Of a stretch of 64,000 nucleotides of DNA, positions 48,777 through 59,171 are shown in pieces (position 1 is the stretch's first letter; the number at the start of each line of letters is the position of its first letter). The translations under genes were made by a program, and so were the position numbers. Under the pieces are notes generated by a model. The model was not told the origin of the DNA and did no database searches. It worked only from the letters and a program-made list of their open reading frames with translations. Source of the DNA: Prochlorococcus marinus str. MIT 0918 (lineage in GTDB: Bacteria > Cyanobacteriota > Cyanobacteriia > PCC-6307 > Cyanobiaceae). The stretch covers positions 124,001 through 188,000 of the forward strand of contig NZ_CP114780.1 in NCBI RefSeq assembly GCF_027359415.1, given 5' to 3'.

Positions 48777-48778
48777 TA

Positions 48779-49684
48779 TTAACCAAACTCTTCTAAGCAG
48801 TATTTGGCGACAAGATAAGGAGAATCGATATGCGGTAGATGGCCACATTGAGGAATGGACTCATGTGAGCAATTTAAAAGTTTTATGCATTTATCTCTGG
48901 AACTTTTAGTAAGTATTCTGTCTTCTTCACCCCATATTATTTTTGTTGATTGTTTTGGTAATGGTAAGCCACAATTAGAAATCCCACCTTTTCTCGCAAA
49001 AGCAGCTAATGATTCTTTCCATCCAGGCATATTAGTGTGTATAGAGGCAATTTGTAATTCTGGAGCGCTTACGTCTTTTGGATTAGCAAAAGCCTGCTTA
49101 CATAATTGCTTTCTTACAAAAGCTTGCTTTAAAAAACATGCCCCTAATAAATCAAATGGTGGGTATATAGGGCTGGGAGGGTCTGTTAAACCTGCAGGTG
49201 AAAGTAGCAATAACTTATTGATCGTTTTAGGAATTTCTCGGGCAAGTTTAATAGCGATTCCTCCACCCATGGAGGCTCCGACGAGACTAACATTTGAATT
49301 TATATTTAATACTTCTAATATTTTTTTTAAATGAGTAATGATTGAGTCAATTCCATATTCAGTATGCTTAGGCCGAGGACAAAACCCAAAACCAAATAAA
49401 TCAGGAATTATTAGCATGAATTTGTCTTTGAGTAATGGAGTTAATCTTCTAAACTCTAAGAAACAGCTATCAAATCCATGAAGAAGTAATAGTGGCTTCC
49501 CTTCCCCAACTACTGCTATTGGATAAAGTTCACTTTTGCTATCTGATAACCCATCAAGATAGGCCCATTTGACACACTTAGTTAAGTTGACCGCAAGAGG
49601 ATCTAATAATTCTTTTTCAATTTTATTTAGTTCATTCTTAGACGTTGTTAACTCTTTATTGAAGAAGATATCTTTAAGTTCCAT
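48779..49684 (-). CDS. Alpha/beta hydrolase
   Basis: A 301-residue alpha/beta hydrolase. The oxyanion loop is LLLHGFDSCFLEF near residue 70, and the nucleophile Ser is in SLVGASMGGGIAIKLA near residue 142 (motif G-x-S-x-G). An Asp lies in WGEEDRILT and the final His in PQCGHLPHID. It has no signal peptide and should act in the cytosol. The substrate is unknown. Its ATG overlaps by one base with the stop of the upstream dehydrogenase gene. Confidence 0.87.
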   Translation of the reverse strand: MELKDIFFNKELTTSKNELNKIEKELLDPLAVNLTKCVKWAYLDGLSDSKSELYPIAVVGEGKPLLLLHGFDSCFLEFRRLTPLLKDKFMLIIPDLFGFGFCPRPKHTEYGIDSIITHLKKILEVLNINSNVSLVGASMGGGIAIKLAREIPKTINKLLLLSPAGLTDPPSPIYPPFDLLGACFLKQAFVRKQLCKQAFANPKDVSAPELQIASIHTNMPGWKESLAAFARKGGISNCGLPLPKQSTKIIWGEEDRILTKSSRDKCIKLLNCSHESIPQCGHLPHIDSPYLVAKYCLEEFG

Positions 49685-50799
49685 TACTTAGTCTTTACTA
49701 CATCTATTGTTGTTTTATTTATATCGAGTATTGCTTTCTTGAGAATTTCCTTATCAATTTTAAAAGGCATATTATGTATATCAGAGTTTTTATTACAAGA
49801 AAAAGAACAAGCATTGTCAAGCTCTCTGAGGCTATAATTTTCTAGTCCTAATGATGTTAGATTGGTTGGCAAATCTAGCTCTTTAAGTAATTTTGTGATT
49901 TGTTTTTTTGATTGATAAGCTAATTGGTTATTTGAAAAGAGTTCTTCTAGTCTAAGTTGAACTAATATTCCAAACCCAACTATTTCTCCATGAAGAGGTT
50001 TTTTTGAAAAACTTAATTGAGTGAGCCCATTGTGTACAGCATGAGCAGCAGATGTTCTACATTTAGGCCCGCCTATACCACCAATAAGCCCAGCAGTAAG
50101 TGAACACCCCTCGGCTACTTTCTCCCATGATTTACTATAAGGATTCTTTAGTGCTTCATAGCCATCAAGTAATAATTGATCTCTCAAAACCCTTGCCATT
50201 TGTACAGCTTGTTGAACTAGACCATCATCTGACTTGCCACTGCTAATTGAAGATTCATACCACTTTGCAAGGGCATCTGCTATACCACTTGCAAGTAATC
50301 TTTTTGGTGCTTTTCTTACTAATTGATGATCGAAGATTATAAGCTTGGGACATGTATTCAGGCTTTGATCTTTAATGAATGCTCCCTTTGAAGAATAAAT
50401 ATTAGATAAAGCAGTCCAACCAGCACAAGTTGAAGCACTAAGAGGAATTGTTATACAAGGTAAATTCAGTCTATAAGCTAATAACTTTCCAGCATCTAAT
50501 ACTTTCCCTCCTCCTGATGCAATGATTGCATCACAATTATTTTCATTTGCGATTTCATATATACGTTTTAGATCTATTTCACAACAATCAAATTTGAGTT
50601 GGGCGTTAATAGAAACTACATGACAATTTCTCAGTTGATCAGTTAAAAGTTTACGAATGCCTAATGTATCTTTACTTCTACCTAGAAATAGAGGCTTTTT
50701 ACAAATCTGAGGGATAATTGTTTTTGCTTGTTCCCAAGCATTTTCGCCACGTATAACATTTTCAGGAGCTATCTTATGCAAAATATTTTTGATTTGCAT
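49684..50799 (-). CDS. Iron-containing alcohol/glycerol dehydrogenase family protein
   Basis: A 371-residue protein of the glycerol dehydrogenase group of metal-dependent dehydrogenases. The dinucleotide motif is AIIASGGGKVLDAGKLLAY near residue 95. Likely metal ligands are the Asp in SGIADALAKWYE and the His residues in AAHAVHNGLTQL and PLHGEIVGFG. TIPLSASTCAGWTALS is the usual cofactor loop. Glycerol is a guess; other polyols, sugar phosphates or glycerol-1-phosphate are possible. It lies 20 bp after clpC on the same strand. Confidence 0.88.
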   Translation of the reverse strand: MQIKNILHKIAPENVIRGENAWEQAKTIIPQICKKPLFLGRSKDTLGIRKLLTDQLRNCHVVSINAQLKFDCCEIDLKRIYEIANENNCDAIIASGGGKVLDAGKLLAYRLNLPCITIPLSASTCAGWTALSNIYSSKGAFIKDQSLNTCPKLIIFDHQLVRKAPKRLLASGIADALAKWYESSISSGKSDDGLVQQAVQMARVLRDQLLLDGYEALKNPYSKSWEKVAEGCSLTAGLIGGIGGPKCRTSAAHAVHNGLTQLSFSKKPLHGEIVGFGILVQLRLEELFSNNQLAYQSKKQITKLLKELDLPTNLTSLGLENYSLRELDNACSFSCNKNSDIHNMPFKIDKEILKKAILDINKTTIDVVKTK

Positions 50800-50819
50800 A
50801 TTATATTACTTCTATTTAA

Positions 50820-53393
50820 TTAAACACTTGCAGTAGCAAGCTCATTTTTGTTTTGACCTTTTTTAAGTAACTTAACAATGACTTTTTTATTTTCATCAAT
50901 ATCGACTTCAGCTTCATCGCCATCTTTAATTCTTCCAGATAAAAATTCTTCTGCAAGACTATCTTCCAAAAGTCTCATTACAGCTCTTCTCAGAGGCCTA
51001 GCACCATATGATGGGTTGTATCCTTCTTCTACCAACCTTTCTTTAAAAGATTCTGATACATTTAAACAAATTCCTTTGCTTTGAATTCTAGAGAATACTT
51101 CTTTTAACATTATTTCTGCGATATCTTTAACTTCATTTCTAGTAAGTTGTCTAAATACTATTATTTCATCTAATCTATTTAGAAATTCTGGCCTAAAGTA
51201 TTGTTTTAGCTCTTCATTTACAAGGGATTTAATTCTATTATATTGGCTTTCTTCTGCACTATCCCCTTCTAGTTCAAACCCCAATCCTCCACCGCCTTTT
51301 TCAATAACTTTAGAGCCTATATTCGAGGTCATTATTATAAGTGTATTTTTAAAATCAACAGTTCTTCCTTTTGAATCTGTCAGTCTACCTTCTTCTAATA
51401 ATTGTAGAAGAAGGTTAAATACATCTGGATGAGCTTTTTCAATCTCATCAAATAAAACAACAGTGTATGGCCTTCTCCTAACAGCTTCTGTAAGTTGACC
51501 ACCTTCATTGAACCCTACATATCCAGGGGGGGATCCTATTAACTTACTTACAGTATGTCTTTCCATAAATTCAGACATATCTAAACGAATCATTGCTTCT
51601 TCACTGCCAAAGAAATATGCTGCAAGTGCTTTTGTTAGTTCTGTTTTTCCTACTCCAGTAGGACCTGAAAAAATAAAGCTTGCTATAGGTCTATTTGGAT
51701 TTTTAAGGCCAACTCTTGCTCTTCTTATTGCTTTGGAAACTGATTTAACGGCTTCATCTTGACCAATCAATCTTTGATGAAGAGTATCTTCCATATTTAA
51801 CAGTTTTACTGATTCACTTTCTGTAAGTTTTTGTACAGGTACACCAGTCCATGATGCAACTATATGAGCAATATCTTCTTCATTTACTAATGGCATGTTT
51901 TGATTGTTATCATCAATATCTTTTTCTATTGTTTGATTTTTATCTTTATCTACATTTAAATTATTTATTTGAGCTTTGTTTGTAGTTGGCTGTTGCTTTG
52001 CATTATCTAAAATGGATCTAATTTGATTTCTTAAATCAACTTCCTTTTCTCTTAGCTCACCTGCTTGTGTGAAATTTTGCTCTCTTACAGCTTCTTCTTT
52101 TTCTTTTTGTACTTTTCTTAATTCCTTATCAACTTGCTTTGCTTCTGGAGGTAGCTTCGAGTTTAAAAGTCTAACTCTGCTTCCTGCTTCATCTATTAAA
52201 TCTATAGCTTTGTCAGGTAAGAATCGATCTGAAATATATCTATCACCTAAGTTCGCTGCGGCATCTAATGCTTCATCAGTAATTTTTAATCTGTGATGTT
52301 GTTCATATCGTTCTCTAAGTCCACGAAGTATTTCTACAGTATCTTCTATAGAGGGTTCACCAATCATTACTGGTTGAAACCTTCTTTCTAAGGCAGCATC
52401 TCTTTCTATATGTTTACGATATTCATCTAAAGTTGTGGCTCCAATGCATTGGAGTTCACCTCTGGCTAAAGCAGGTTTGAGTATATTTGCAGCATCAATT
52501 GCTCCCTCTGCTGCACCAGCTCCAATTAAGGTATGTACTTCATCTATAACAAGAATAACGTTTCCAGCTGATTTTATTTCTTCCATAATTTTTTTTAGTC
52601 TTTCTTCAAATTCACCTCTGTATTTTGTTCCTGCAACCAATAAACCAATATCAAGAGTTAATACTCTTTTCTCTTCAAGTATATCTGGGGTGTCTCCTTG
52701 TTGAATTCTTTGAGCTAGACCTTCTGCAATAGCAGTTTTGCCTACGCCTGGTTCACCTATTAATACAGGATTGTTTTTAGTTCTCCTTCCTAATATTTGG
52801 ATGACCCTGTCTATTTCATCATGACGTCCAACTACTGGATCAAGTTTAGATTCACTTGCGAGTTTAGTTAGGTTTGTTCCAAATTCATCAAGGGTTGCTG
52901 TTTTTAAGGAACCTTTAGTGGAGCCACCACCACCACCACCACCTGTCGATACATCTGCTGTCTCACCAAGCATGCGAATTACTTGAGTCCTTACTTTTGT
53001 TAGGTCAACACCAAGATTTTCTAAGACTCTTGCGGCTACGCCTTCTCCTTCACGAATTAGGCCAAGTAAGAGATGTTCTGTCCCTATATAATTGTGTCCT
53101 AATTGCCTTGCTTCTTCTAAAGAAAGTTCAAGAACTCTTTTTGCTCTAGGAGTAAATGGAATTTCTACAGCTACAAAACCTGAACCCCGGCCAATAATTT
53201 TTTCAACTTCTACTCTTGAATCTTTAAGGTTTACACCCATGGATTTTAAAACTTTTGCAGCAACACCAGTTCCTTCTCCAATAAGGCCAAGAAGGATTTG
53301 TTCAGTGCCTACAAAATTATGACCAAGTCTTCTGGCCTCTTCTTGGGCCAACATGATCACTTTGATGGCTTTTTCGGTAAACCTTTCGAACAT
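50820..53393 (-). CDS. clpC: Clp protease ATPase subunit ClpC
   Basis: An 857-residue HSP100 chaperone that unfolds proteins for the ClpP/ClpR protease. Two Clp_N repeats cover 1-145, followed by a glycine-rich linker (seven Gly at about 151-157). AAA-1 has Walker A GEPGVGKT at 213-220 and [19 protein letters not shown]-type middle region lies near 430-465, and AAA-2 has [20 protein letters not shown]. The ClpP-contact loop appears as part of the C-terminal domain. Length and order are those of cyanobacterial ClpC, an essential protein. It heads a four-gene minus-strand cluster. Confidence 0.97.
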   Translation of the reverse strand: MFERFTEKAIKVIMLAQEEARRLGHNFVGTEQILLGLIGEGTGVAAKVLKSMGVNLKDSRVEVEKIIGRGSGFVAVEIPFTPRAKRVLELSLEEARQLGHNYIGTEHLLLGLIREGEGVAARVLENLGVDLTKVRTQVIRMLGETADVSTGGGGGGGSTKGSLKTATLDEFGTNLTKLASESKLDPVVGRHDEIDRVIQILGRRTKNNPVLIGEPGVGKTAIAEGLAQRIQQGDTPDILEEKRVLTLDIGLLVAGTKYRGEFEERLKKIMEEIKSAGNVILVIDEVHTLIGAGAAEGAIDAANILKPALARGELQCIGATTLDEYRKHIERDAALERRFQPVMIGEPSIEDTVEILRGLRERYEQHHRLKITDEALDAAANLGDRYISDRFLPDKAIDLIDEAGSRVRLLNSKLPPEAKQVDKELRKVQKEKEEAVREQNFTQAGELREKEVDLRNQIRSILDNAKQQPTTNKAQINNLNVDKDKNQTIEKDIDDNNQNMPLVNEEDIAHIVASWTGVPVQKLTESESVKLLNMEDTLHQRLIGQDEAVKSVSKAIRRARVGLKNPNRPIASFIFSGPTGVGKTELTKALAAYFFGSEEAMIRLDMSEFMERHTVSKLIGSPPGYVGFNEGGQLTEAVRRRPYTVVLFDEIEKAHPDVFNLLLQLLEEGRLTDSKGRTVDFKNTLIIMTSNIGSKVIEKGGGGLGFELEGDSAEESQYNRIKSLVNEELKQYFRPEFLNRLDEIIVFRQLTRNEVKDIAEIMLKEVFSRIQSKGICLNVSESFKERLVEEGYNPSYGARPLRRAVMRLLEDSLAEEFLSGRIKDGDEAEVDIDENKKVIVKLLKKGQNKNELATASV

Positions 53394-53575
53394 GGTCTAC
53401 GCATTTATGCATATATATCTAATTTATCAGGATTAAGCTAAGAATGTGTTTGAGGTTAGCTTTCGTATATACCGTAATTTTTTAGAATCTAAATGTTTTA
53501 TGCCTTGAAAAAGCTTTTCCAGAAGTAAAAAACATATCAAATATTACTCGAGTATGTATTTTATTAATTTTGATT

Positions 53576-54013
53576 TTATAGAACACGCTTATATATAAAT
53601 GCATTTTTATGGTCTTTATAGTATTTTTCTCTGCAACTTATTTTTGTAAAGTCAAGACTTTTATAAAGTAATATTGCCGCAGAGTTGTCTTCCTTAACTT
53701 CTAAAAATGCTGTTTTAGCTCCATTAATAGTTGCTCTATCCAATAAAGAAGAAATAAGTCTCTTCCCTTCTCCTTGTTTCCTATATAAGGGGTGAACTGC
53801 TACAAAAGTGATATCTAACTCATCTAAAACTAGGTAACCGCATGATATGCCAATTAACTTTTCATGTTTTATTATTCCAAGGCAAATCCTAGAAGGATCA
53901 GTTAATGCACTACGCCACTGATTCTTGTTCCAGATGCCATGAAGGGTAATAAGATCTAGACAAACACATAAATCTAAATGTTTTATTTTTAATTGAAGTA
54001 CTTGTGTTTGCAT
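53576..54013 (-). CDS. rimI: GNAT acetyltransferase, RimI type
   Basis: A 145-residue GNAT-fold acetyltransferase. The acetyl-CoA loop is VHPLYRKQGEGKRLISSLL near residue 80, preceded by LVLDELDITFVAV. The C-terminal AAILLYKSLDFTKISCREKYY strand pattern is typical of RimI, the N-terminal acetylase of ribosomal protein S18. The first 40 residues have the usual low conservation. RimI identity is probable; another GNAT target is possible. It is divergent from lysA (91-bp gap). Confidence 0.82.
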   Translation of the reverse strand: MQTQVLQLKIKHLDLCVCLDLITLHGIWNKNQWRSALTDPSRICLGIIKHEKLIGISCGYLVLDELDITFVAVHPLYRKQGEGKRLISSLLDRATINGAKTAFLEVKEDNSAAILLYKSLDFTKISCREKYYKDHKNAFIYKRVL

Positions 54014-54104
54014 ATATATATAGTTTTTTGTTTGATATGTTTTTTTTAATAGAATTCAAAATGAGAGAAACAATGCTCAAAACTTTAGTCTATTAAAAAA
54101 ATTC

Positions 54105-55475
54105 ATGTCTACCTCAATACCTTTTGAAGAGTGTCAGGATAAAGCAAGTCCTAATAAAAATATTGCTCCACTCACAGCCGAACTTGATGATGCGAAAAGA
54201 TTAGTAGTTGGTGGATGTAGGTTGAGTCATTTGGCTGAGGAATATGGGACACCCCTTTATGTACTTGATGAATTAACGATAAGGAAATCATGTAGAGCTT
54301 ATAAAGAAGCAATGGATAAACATTATAAAGGTGAATCACTTCCATTGTATGCTTCAAAGGCAAATAGTTCTTTGGCTTTAAGCAGCATTATTTCATCAGA
54401 GGGAATGGGTATTGATGTTGTTTCTGAAGGGGAATTGATTACTGCAATAAGAGGGGGTGTGCCTAGTCAGAATATTGTTTTTCATGGTAACAATAAGTCA
54501 AAATGTGAGTTAAATCTCGCATATCAAAATGGTTCGATTATTGTTATTGATAATCAGAATGATATTGAACTTTTAAAAGATATAGCTAGTCAAAATATTA
54601 AGAAAGCAAGACTTATGTTGAGGTTTACTCCAGGAATAGAATGCCATACTCATGAATACATTAAGACTGGACGTATAGATAGTAAATTTGGTTTTGATCC
54701 TGATGAATTAGAAGATATTTTTGTTCAATTTAAAGAAATAAAGTGGGGCGAATTAATTGGCTTACATGCTCATATAGGTTCGCAAATTTTTGAATTGCAA
54801 CCTCATATTGATCTTGTTGAAGTTATGGTGAACGCATTGGAGCTAGGTAAATCCTACGGGCACTCGTTAGAAAAACTTAATATTGGAGGTGGGCTTGGAG
54901 TTAAATATGTTTCTTCAGATGACCCACCTTCGATTGCGAACTGGATTGAAGTTATCTCAAAAGAAGTATGTGTGGCTTGTGAAAAAAGGTCGCTTAAGCT
55001 GCCTTTATTAATGTGTGAACCTGGAAGATCTATTGTTGCTACAGCAGGATTAACTCTTTACAGAATAGGTGCAAAAAAGAATATCCCTGGAATCAAGACA
55101 TATGTATCTGTTGATGGTGGAATGAGTGATAACCCTCGACCAATAACATATGAATCTTTGTATTCAGCTTGTCTTGTCGATAGACCATTAGCTCAGTCTG
55201 AAGGAAAAGTTACTGTTGCTGGTAAACATTGTGAATCAGGCGATGTGTTGTTGAAAGACTTTTCTTTGCCAAATTGTAAAACTGGAGAAGTTTTGAGTGT
55301 TTTTGGTACTGGTGCATATAATTTTTCAATGAGTTCTAATTACAATCGAATACCCAAACCAGCAGCCATAATTGTTGCAAACGGGAAGTCTGAATTAATT
55401 CAACGTAGAGAATTACCTGAAGATCTATTGCGATATGACATTCTTCCGGATCGCTTTATTCAAAATATTAGTTAA
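54105..55475 (+). CDS. lysA: Diaminopimelate decarboxylase
   Basis: A 456-residue PLP enzyme that converts meso-diaminopimelate to lysine, the last step of lysine synthesis. The PLP lysine is in LYASKANSSLAL near residue 84. HGNNKSKCEL, LHAHIGSQI, LNIGGGLGVKY and CEPGRSIV (phosphate binding) follow, and the dimer-interface GKHCESGDVLLKD and GAYNFSMSSNYN complete the family set. It has a clear ATG. It is the first gene of a run lysA-cdaA-uppS-bioB-trhO-unknown, all with gaps of 24 bp or less or with overlaps. Confidence 0.96.
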   Translation: MSTSIPFEECQDKASPNKNIAPLTAELDDAKRLVVGGCRLSHLAEEYGTPLYVLDELTIRKSCRAYKEAMDKHYKGESLPLYASKANSSLALSSIISSEGMGIDVVSEGELITAIRGGVPSQNIVFHGNNKSKCELNLAYQNGSIIVIDNQNDIELLKDIASQNIKKARLMLRFTPGIECHTHEYIKTGRIDSKFGFDPDELEDIFVQFKEIKWGELIGLHAHIGSQIFELQPHIDLVEVMVNALELGKSYGHSLEKLNIGGGLGVKYVSSDDPPSIANWIEVISKEVCVACEKRSLKLPLLMCEPGRSIVATAGLTLYRIGAKKNIPGIKTYVSVDGGMSDNPRPITYESLYSACLVDRPLAQSEGKVTVAGKHCESGDVLLKDFSLPNCKTGEVLSVFGTGAYNFSMSSNYNRIPKPAAIIVANGKSELIQRRELPEDLLRYDILPDRFIQNIS

Positions 55476-55499
55476 GTTAGGGGAAATTGGGCCTATGGA

Positions 55500-56390
55500 T
55501 TGAACATTTGGTGGTTAATAAATCTGCGCTTTTTGCTAGATGCTGTTTTTGCTTCAGCATTAGCAATTGTACTTTTTTCTAGAGTTAAGGAGCCAAGAAC
55601 CCTTTGGCTTCTTAGAGGTTACTTATTTCTTGCATCATTAGCTTGGTGTGTTCAAAGATATGCGAATCTTCCAATTACTTCAAAATTGGTTGATGCACTT
55701 CTCCTTGCGTGTTCACTTTCATTAGCAATTTTATGGCAGGGAGAACTTAGGCGATTAATGGAATTGCTTGGAACAGGTCGATTGGCTGTTCTTTTAGGTA
55801 ATACTCAAAAAGGTTTTCAATCTAATACAAGTACAGTTACACAATTAGCTGAAGCAGCAGGAAGACTTTCTCAAAACAGAAGAGGAGCTTTAATTGTATT
55901 AGATATGGGAAGTGATTTGAGACCAGAGGACTTTCTGTATTCTGGAGTACCAATAGATGCTGAAGTGTCTACAGAATTATTATTAAATTTATTTGCTGCA
56001 GAAACCCCTTTGCATGATGGAGCTGTTTTGCTTAAAGGAAATAGGATTATTTCTGCAGGGGTTATTCTTCCTTTATCTAGGCAAAGTATTAGTCGATATG
56101 GGACTAGACATCTTGCAGCGCTGGGGATTACAGAAAGATTTGATAGATGTATTTGTGTAGTGGTTTCAGAAGAAACAGGTACACTGTCATTGGCAAATCA
56201 GGGAAGATTAGAAAGACCTATTACAAGCAGTAGGCTTTTAGATCTTCTTAAGGAGTTTATGAGCGCTTCGAGTGTCTCAGTAGTTTCCAAAGCGACACAA
56301 GCTTCTAGTAATTCTTCTAAGCCTTTGCCTTATAGTTCGGATGCCCCCTCTATAAATAAAAAGTCTGATTTATCTTCTGACCAAACATAA
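55500..56390 (+). CDS. cdaA: Diadenylate cyclase, CdaA type
   Basis: A 296-residue protein with three N-terminal transmembrane segments (about 8-27, 37-55 and 63-80) and a cytosolic DisA_N domain, the CdaA arrangement. It makes c-di-AMP from two ATP. The DGA motif is Asp173-Gly174-Ala175 in PLHDGAVLLKGNRI. The second motif, usually GTRHRAA, reads GTRHLAA: Leu205 stands where the second Arg is expected (codon 56112-56114). I do not know how common this is in cyanobacteria. The start is a TTG at 55500, 24 bp after lysA. A Ser-rich tail of 40 residues follows the domain. Confidence 0.88.
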   Translation: MNIWWLINLRFLLDAVFASALAIVLFSRVKEPRTLWLLRGYLFLASLAWCVQRYANLPITSKLVDALLLACSLSLAILWQGELRRLMELLGTGRLAVLLGNTQKGFQSNTSTVTQLAEAAGRLSQNRRGALIVLDMGSDLRPEDFLYSGVPIDAEVSTELLLNLFAAETPLHDGAVLLKGNRIISAGVILPLSRQSISRYGTRHLAALGITERFDRCICVVVSEETGTLSLANQGRLERPITSSRLLDLLKEFMSASSVSVVSKATQASSNSSKPLPYSSDAPSINKKSDLSSDQT

Positions 56391-56402
56391 GGATACTTTC
56401 AA

Positions 56403-57197
56403 ATGACAAGATCTTCTGCAATTGGTGCTGATAATGAAGTTGTTATATCACCTTTGCCAAGGGTTTTAGATCCTCATCGATTGCCAAATCATATTGCCAT
56501 AATTATGGATGGTAATGGTCGATGGGCTAATGAAAGGAGGTTGCCTAGGGCTATGGGGCATAGCGCTGGAGTTGATGCATTAAAAAGAACTTTACGTTTA
56601 TGTAGTGATTGGGGAATAAATGTTTTAACTGTATATGCTTTTTCTACCGAGAATTGGTCTAGGCCAAGAGAGGAAGTTAATTTTCTAATGTCTCTTTTCG
56701 AGAGAGTTCTTAAGAAAGAGTTGCAATCTTTAAATTTAAAGAAAGTTCGTATTGATTTTCTTGGAGATTTGGATCAACTTCCAAGTCGTTTGCAAGATCT
56801 TATTAATGAGGCTACTGAAGTTACTGCAAAAAATAATGGGATTTGCTTTAATGTATGCACTAATTATGGCGGCAGACGTGAATTGGTTTTAGCAGCACAA
56901 AGATTAGCTCTTAAAGCTGTTGAAGGAGATTTAGATCCTAATTTGATAGATGAGAACATTTTTGCTTCTGAACTTTTAACAGCTAACTCAGGAGACCCTG
57001 ATTTACTTATTCGTACAAGTGGAGAGCGAAGGTTAAGTAACTTTTTGTTATGGCAATTAGCATATTCAGAAATACATGTTACAGATATATATTGGCCTGA
57101 TTTTGATGTTAAGGATTTAACTAGTGCGCTTCTTGATTATCAATCAAGAACGAGAAGATTTGGTGGGGTGGAACCTATGCCCCCTAATGATATATAG
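56403..57197 (+). CDS. uppS: Isoprenyl transferase (undecaprenyl diphosphate synthase)
   Basis: A 264-residue cis-prenyltransferase that makes the lipid carrier for cell-wall synthesis. The catalytic Asp lies in [18 protein letters not shown] near residue 35. [42 protein letters not shown] and WPDFDVKDL are the conserved family regions. Product length is not readable, but UPP is expected for the single cis-prenyltransferase of a Gram-negative. It starts 12 bp after cdaA. Confidence 0.95.
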   Translation: MTRSSAIGADNEVVISPLPRVLDPHRLPNHIAIIMDGNGRWANERRLPRAMGHSAGVDALKRTLRLCSDWGINVLTVYAFSTENWSRPREEVNFLMSLFERVLKKELQSLNLKKVRIDFLGDLDQLPSRLQDLINEATEVTAKNNGICFNVCTNYGGRRELVLAAQRLALKAVEGDLDPNLIDENIFASELLTANSGDPDLLIRTSGERRLSNFLLWQLAYSEIHVTDIYWPDFDVKDLTSALLDYQSRTRRFGGVEPMPPNDI

Positions 57198-57214
57198 CCT
57201 TAGCTTTATATATT

Positions 57215-58216
57215 ATGACTTTAATTAATTCAACTAATCAAATATCTCAAGACATTAAACTTCGTTTTGATTGGACTTTAGTAGAGATACAAGAGCTTTT
57301 GGAAAAGCCCTTATTTAACTTGCTTTGGGAAGCTCAGGTTATACATAGAAAAGTAAATCCAGAGTACAATGTTCAACTTGCATCTCTTTTAAGCGTAAAG
57401 ACAGGTGGCTGTGAAGAGGATTGTGCTTATTGTTCCCAGTCTATTCATAACAGTAGTGATGTAACTAACCAGATTGATTACGATGTTAAAGGTGTTTTGA
57501 ATAGAGCTAAAGCTGCTAAACAAGCTGGAGCCGATAGATTTTGCATGGGATGGGCTTGGCGTGAAATACGCGATGGAAAGCCTTTTGATTCAATGCTTGA
57601 AATGGTTAGAGGTGTTAGATCTTTGGGATTAGAAGCTTGTGTTACCGGCGGAATGCTTACTGATAAACAAGCTTTACGTCTTGCTGAGGCTGGGTTGAAT
57701 GCTTATAATCACAACCTTGATACAAGTCCCGAATATTATGAAAATATTATTTCTACACGTACATATCAAGAACGTTTAGAAACATTGAACAAAGTTCGAA
57801 ATGCTGGGATAACAGTTTGTTGTGGAGGAATTATTGGTATGGGGGAAACAATTAAAGATAGAGCTTCTTTGCTTAAAGTACTTGCTACTATGAATCCTCA
57901 TCCGGAAAGTGTTCCTATTAATGCTTTAGTGCCTGTTGAAGGAACTCCTTTGGAAAATATTCAAGAAGTAGATTCATTAGAGATGGTTCGAATGGTTGCT
58001 ACTGCAAGAATACTTATGCCAAAAAGTCGCGTGAGACTTAGTGCTGGCCGTGAGCAACTTGGTAAAGAATCACAGATTCTTTGTTTGCTTGCTGGAGCTG
58101 ATTCTATTTTCTATGGAGACTCTTTACTGACAACAAGCAATCCATCCGTTCAGTCTGATAGAGATTTATTGTCTTCGGCAGGAGTATCAGTTAACTGGGA
58201 TTTATATGATTCATAA
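57215..58216 (+). CDS. bioB: Biotin synthase
   Basis: A 333-residue radical SAM enzyme that inserts sulfur into dethiobiotin. The [4Fe-4S] cluster Cys residues are Cys66, Cys70 and Cys73 in [14 protein letters not shown]. Ligands of the second cluster fall in ACVTGGML and [16 protein letters not shown], and the C-terminal [15 protein letters not shown] is typical. Length is normal. It lies 17 bp after uppS and its end overlaps the trhO start by 11 bp. Confidence 0.97.
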   Translation: MTLINSTNQISQDIKLRFDWTLVEIQELLEKPLFNLLWEAQVIHRKVNPEYNVQLASLLSVKTGGCEEDCAYCSQSIHNSSDVTNQIDYDVKGVLNRAKAAKQAGADRFCMGWAWREIRDGKPFDSMLEMVRGVRSLGLEACVTGGMLTDKQALRLAEAGLNAYNHNLDTSPEYYENIISTRTYQERLETLNKVRNAGITVCCGGIIGMGETIKDRASLLKVLATMNPHPESVPINALVPVEGTPLENIQEVDSLEMVRMVATARILMPKSRVRLSAGREQLGKESQILCLLAGADSIFYGDSLLTTSNPSVQSDRDLLSSAGVSVNWDLYDS

Positions 58217-59171
58217 TATAAAAGAAGAAGAGATAGACAATAAGTACAAGGTAGCAGCCTTTTATAGTTTCTCACCTATTAATGAAGAGTTAATACCTTC
58301 ATTATTGTCTCAAATAAGAAGTCTAGCCCAGGAACATGATTTACGAGGAACTATTATTATTGCCTTAGAAGGAATAAATGGAACGATTTGTGGCTCGAAT
58401 AATGGAATTACAGCTATGCATAAGCAATTGAATTCTTTAATGCTTGCTCCTCCCTTAGATATCAAGTTCAGCTTTACTTCAAAGCAAGCATTTCGACGCT
58501 TTAAAGCTCGCCGAAAGAATGAAATTGTGACTATGGGTATGGATGGAATAAATCCTAATAAGTTTTCTGGAAAGTATGTTGAACCAAAAGATTGGAATGC
58601 TTTTATTGATGACCCTCAAACTCTTGTAATTGATACTAGAAATGAATATGAAGTGGGGATAGGAAGTTTTCAGGGTGCAATAAACCCTCATACTCAGTCT
58701 TTTAGTGAATTTCCTAGATGGGTTGAAAAAAAATTACGACCTCTTCTCAACCAAAAACATCCACAGAAAATTGCTATGTTCTGCACAGGAGGTATTCGTT
58801 GCGAGAAAGCAACTTCCCTGTTGATAAAGGAAGGATTTGAAGAGATTTATCATCTCCATGGTGGTATTCTTAATTATTTAGCTGAAGTCCCAATTGACAA
58901 GAGTCGTTGGCATGGAGAATGTTTCGTTTTTGACCATAGAGTTGCTTTGGATCATTCATTGAGCCCAGGAGTTCATCGGCTGTGTTTTGCATGTGGGATG
59001 CCTCTCTCCCCAGAAGATATTCAAAAAACAAATTACTTACCAGGTATTCAATGTCACTATTGTAAAGAACTTTTTAGTGATGATGATCGTGATCGCTTTC
59101 GAGAAAGACAAAAATATATTACTGAAATTAAAAATCGTCAACCTAGTAATAATAATTGGCCTAGTGCATGA
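58206..59171 (+). CDS. trhO: tRNA uridine(34) hydroxylase, TrhO/YceA type
   Basis: A 321-residue rhodanese-domain protein of the TrhO family, which makes 5-hydroxyuridine at tRNA position 34 using oxygen. The N-terminal domain (about 1-110) has [17 protein letters not shown]. The rhodanese domain (about 125-225) has the catalytic Cys in [18 protein letters not shown] Cys-rich region follows: [14 protein letters not shown] and CHYCKELF, a possible zinc site. Its start overlaps bioB and its stop overlaps the next start (ATGA). Confidence 0.92.
   Translation: MIHNIKEEEIDNKYKVAAFYSFSPINEELIPSLLSQIRSLAQEHDLRGTIIIALEGINGTICGSNNGITAMHKQLNSLMLAPPLDIKFSFTSKQAFRRFKARRKNEIVTMGMDGINPNKFSGKYVEPKDWNAFIDDPQTLVIDTRNEYEVGIGSFQGAINPHTQSFSEFPRWVEKKLRPLLNQKHPQKIAMFCTGGIRCEKATSLLIKEGFEEIYHLHGGILNYLAEVPIDKSRWHGECFVFDHRVALDHSLSPGVHRLCFACGMPLSPEDIQKTNYLPGIQCHYCKELFSDDDRDRFRERQKYITEIKNRQPSNNNWPSA

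Noticed and set aside
53394-53575. CIRCE/HrcA operator before clpC
   Set aside because: The consensus TTAGCACTC-N9-GAGTGCTAA is not present; only the weak AAGCTAA/TTAGCTT pair was found.
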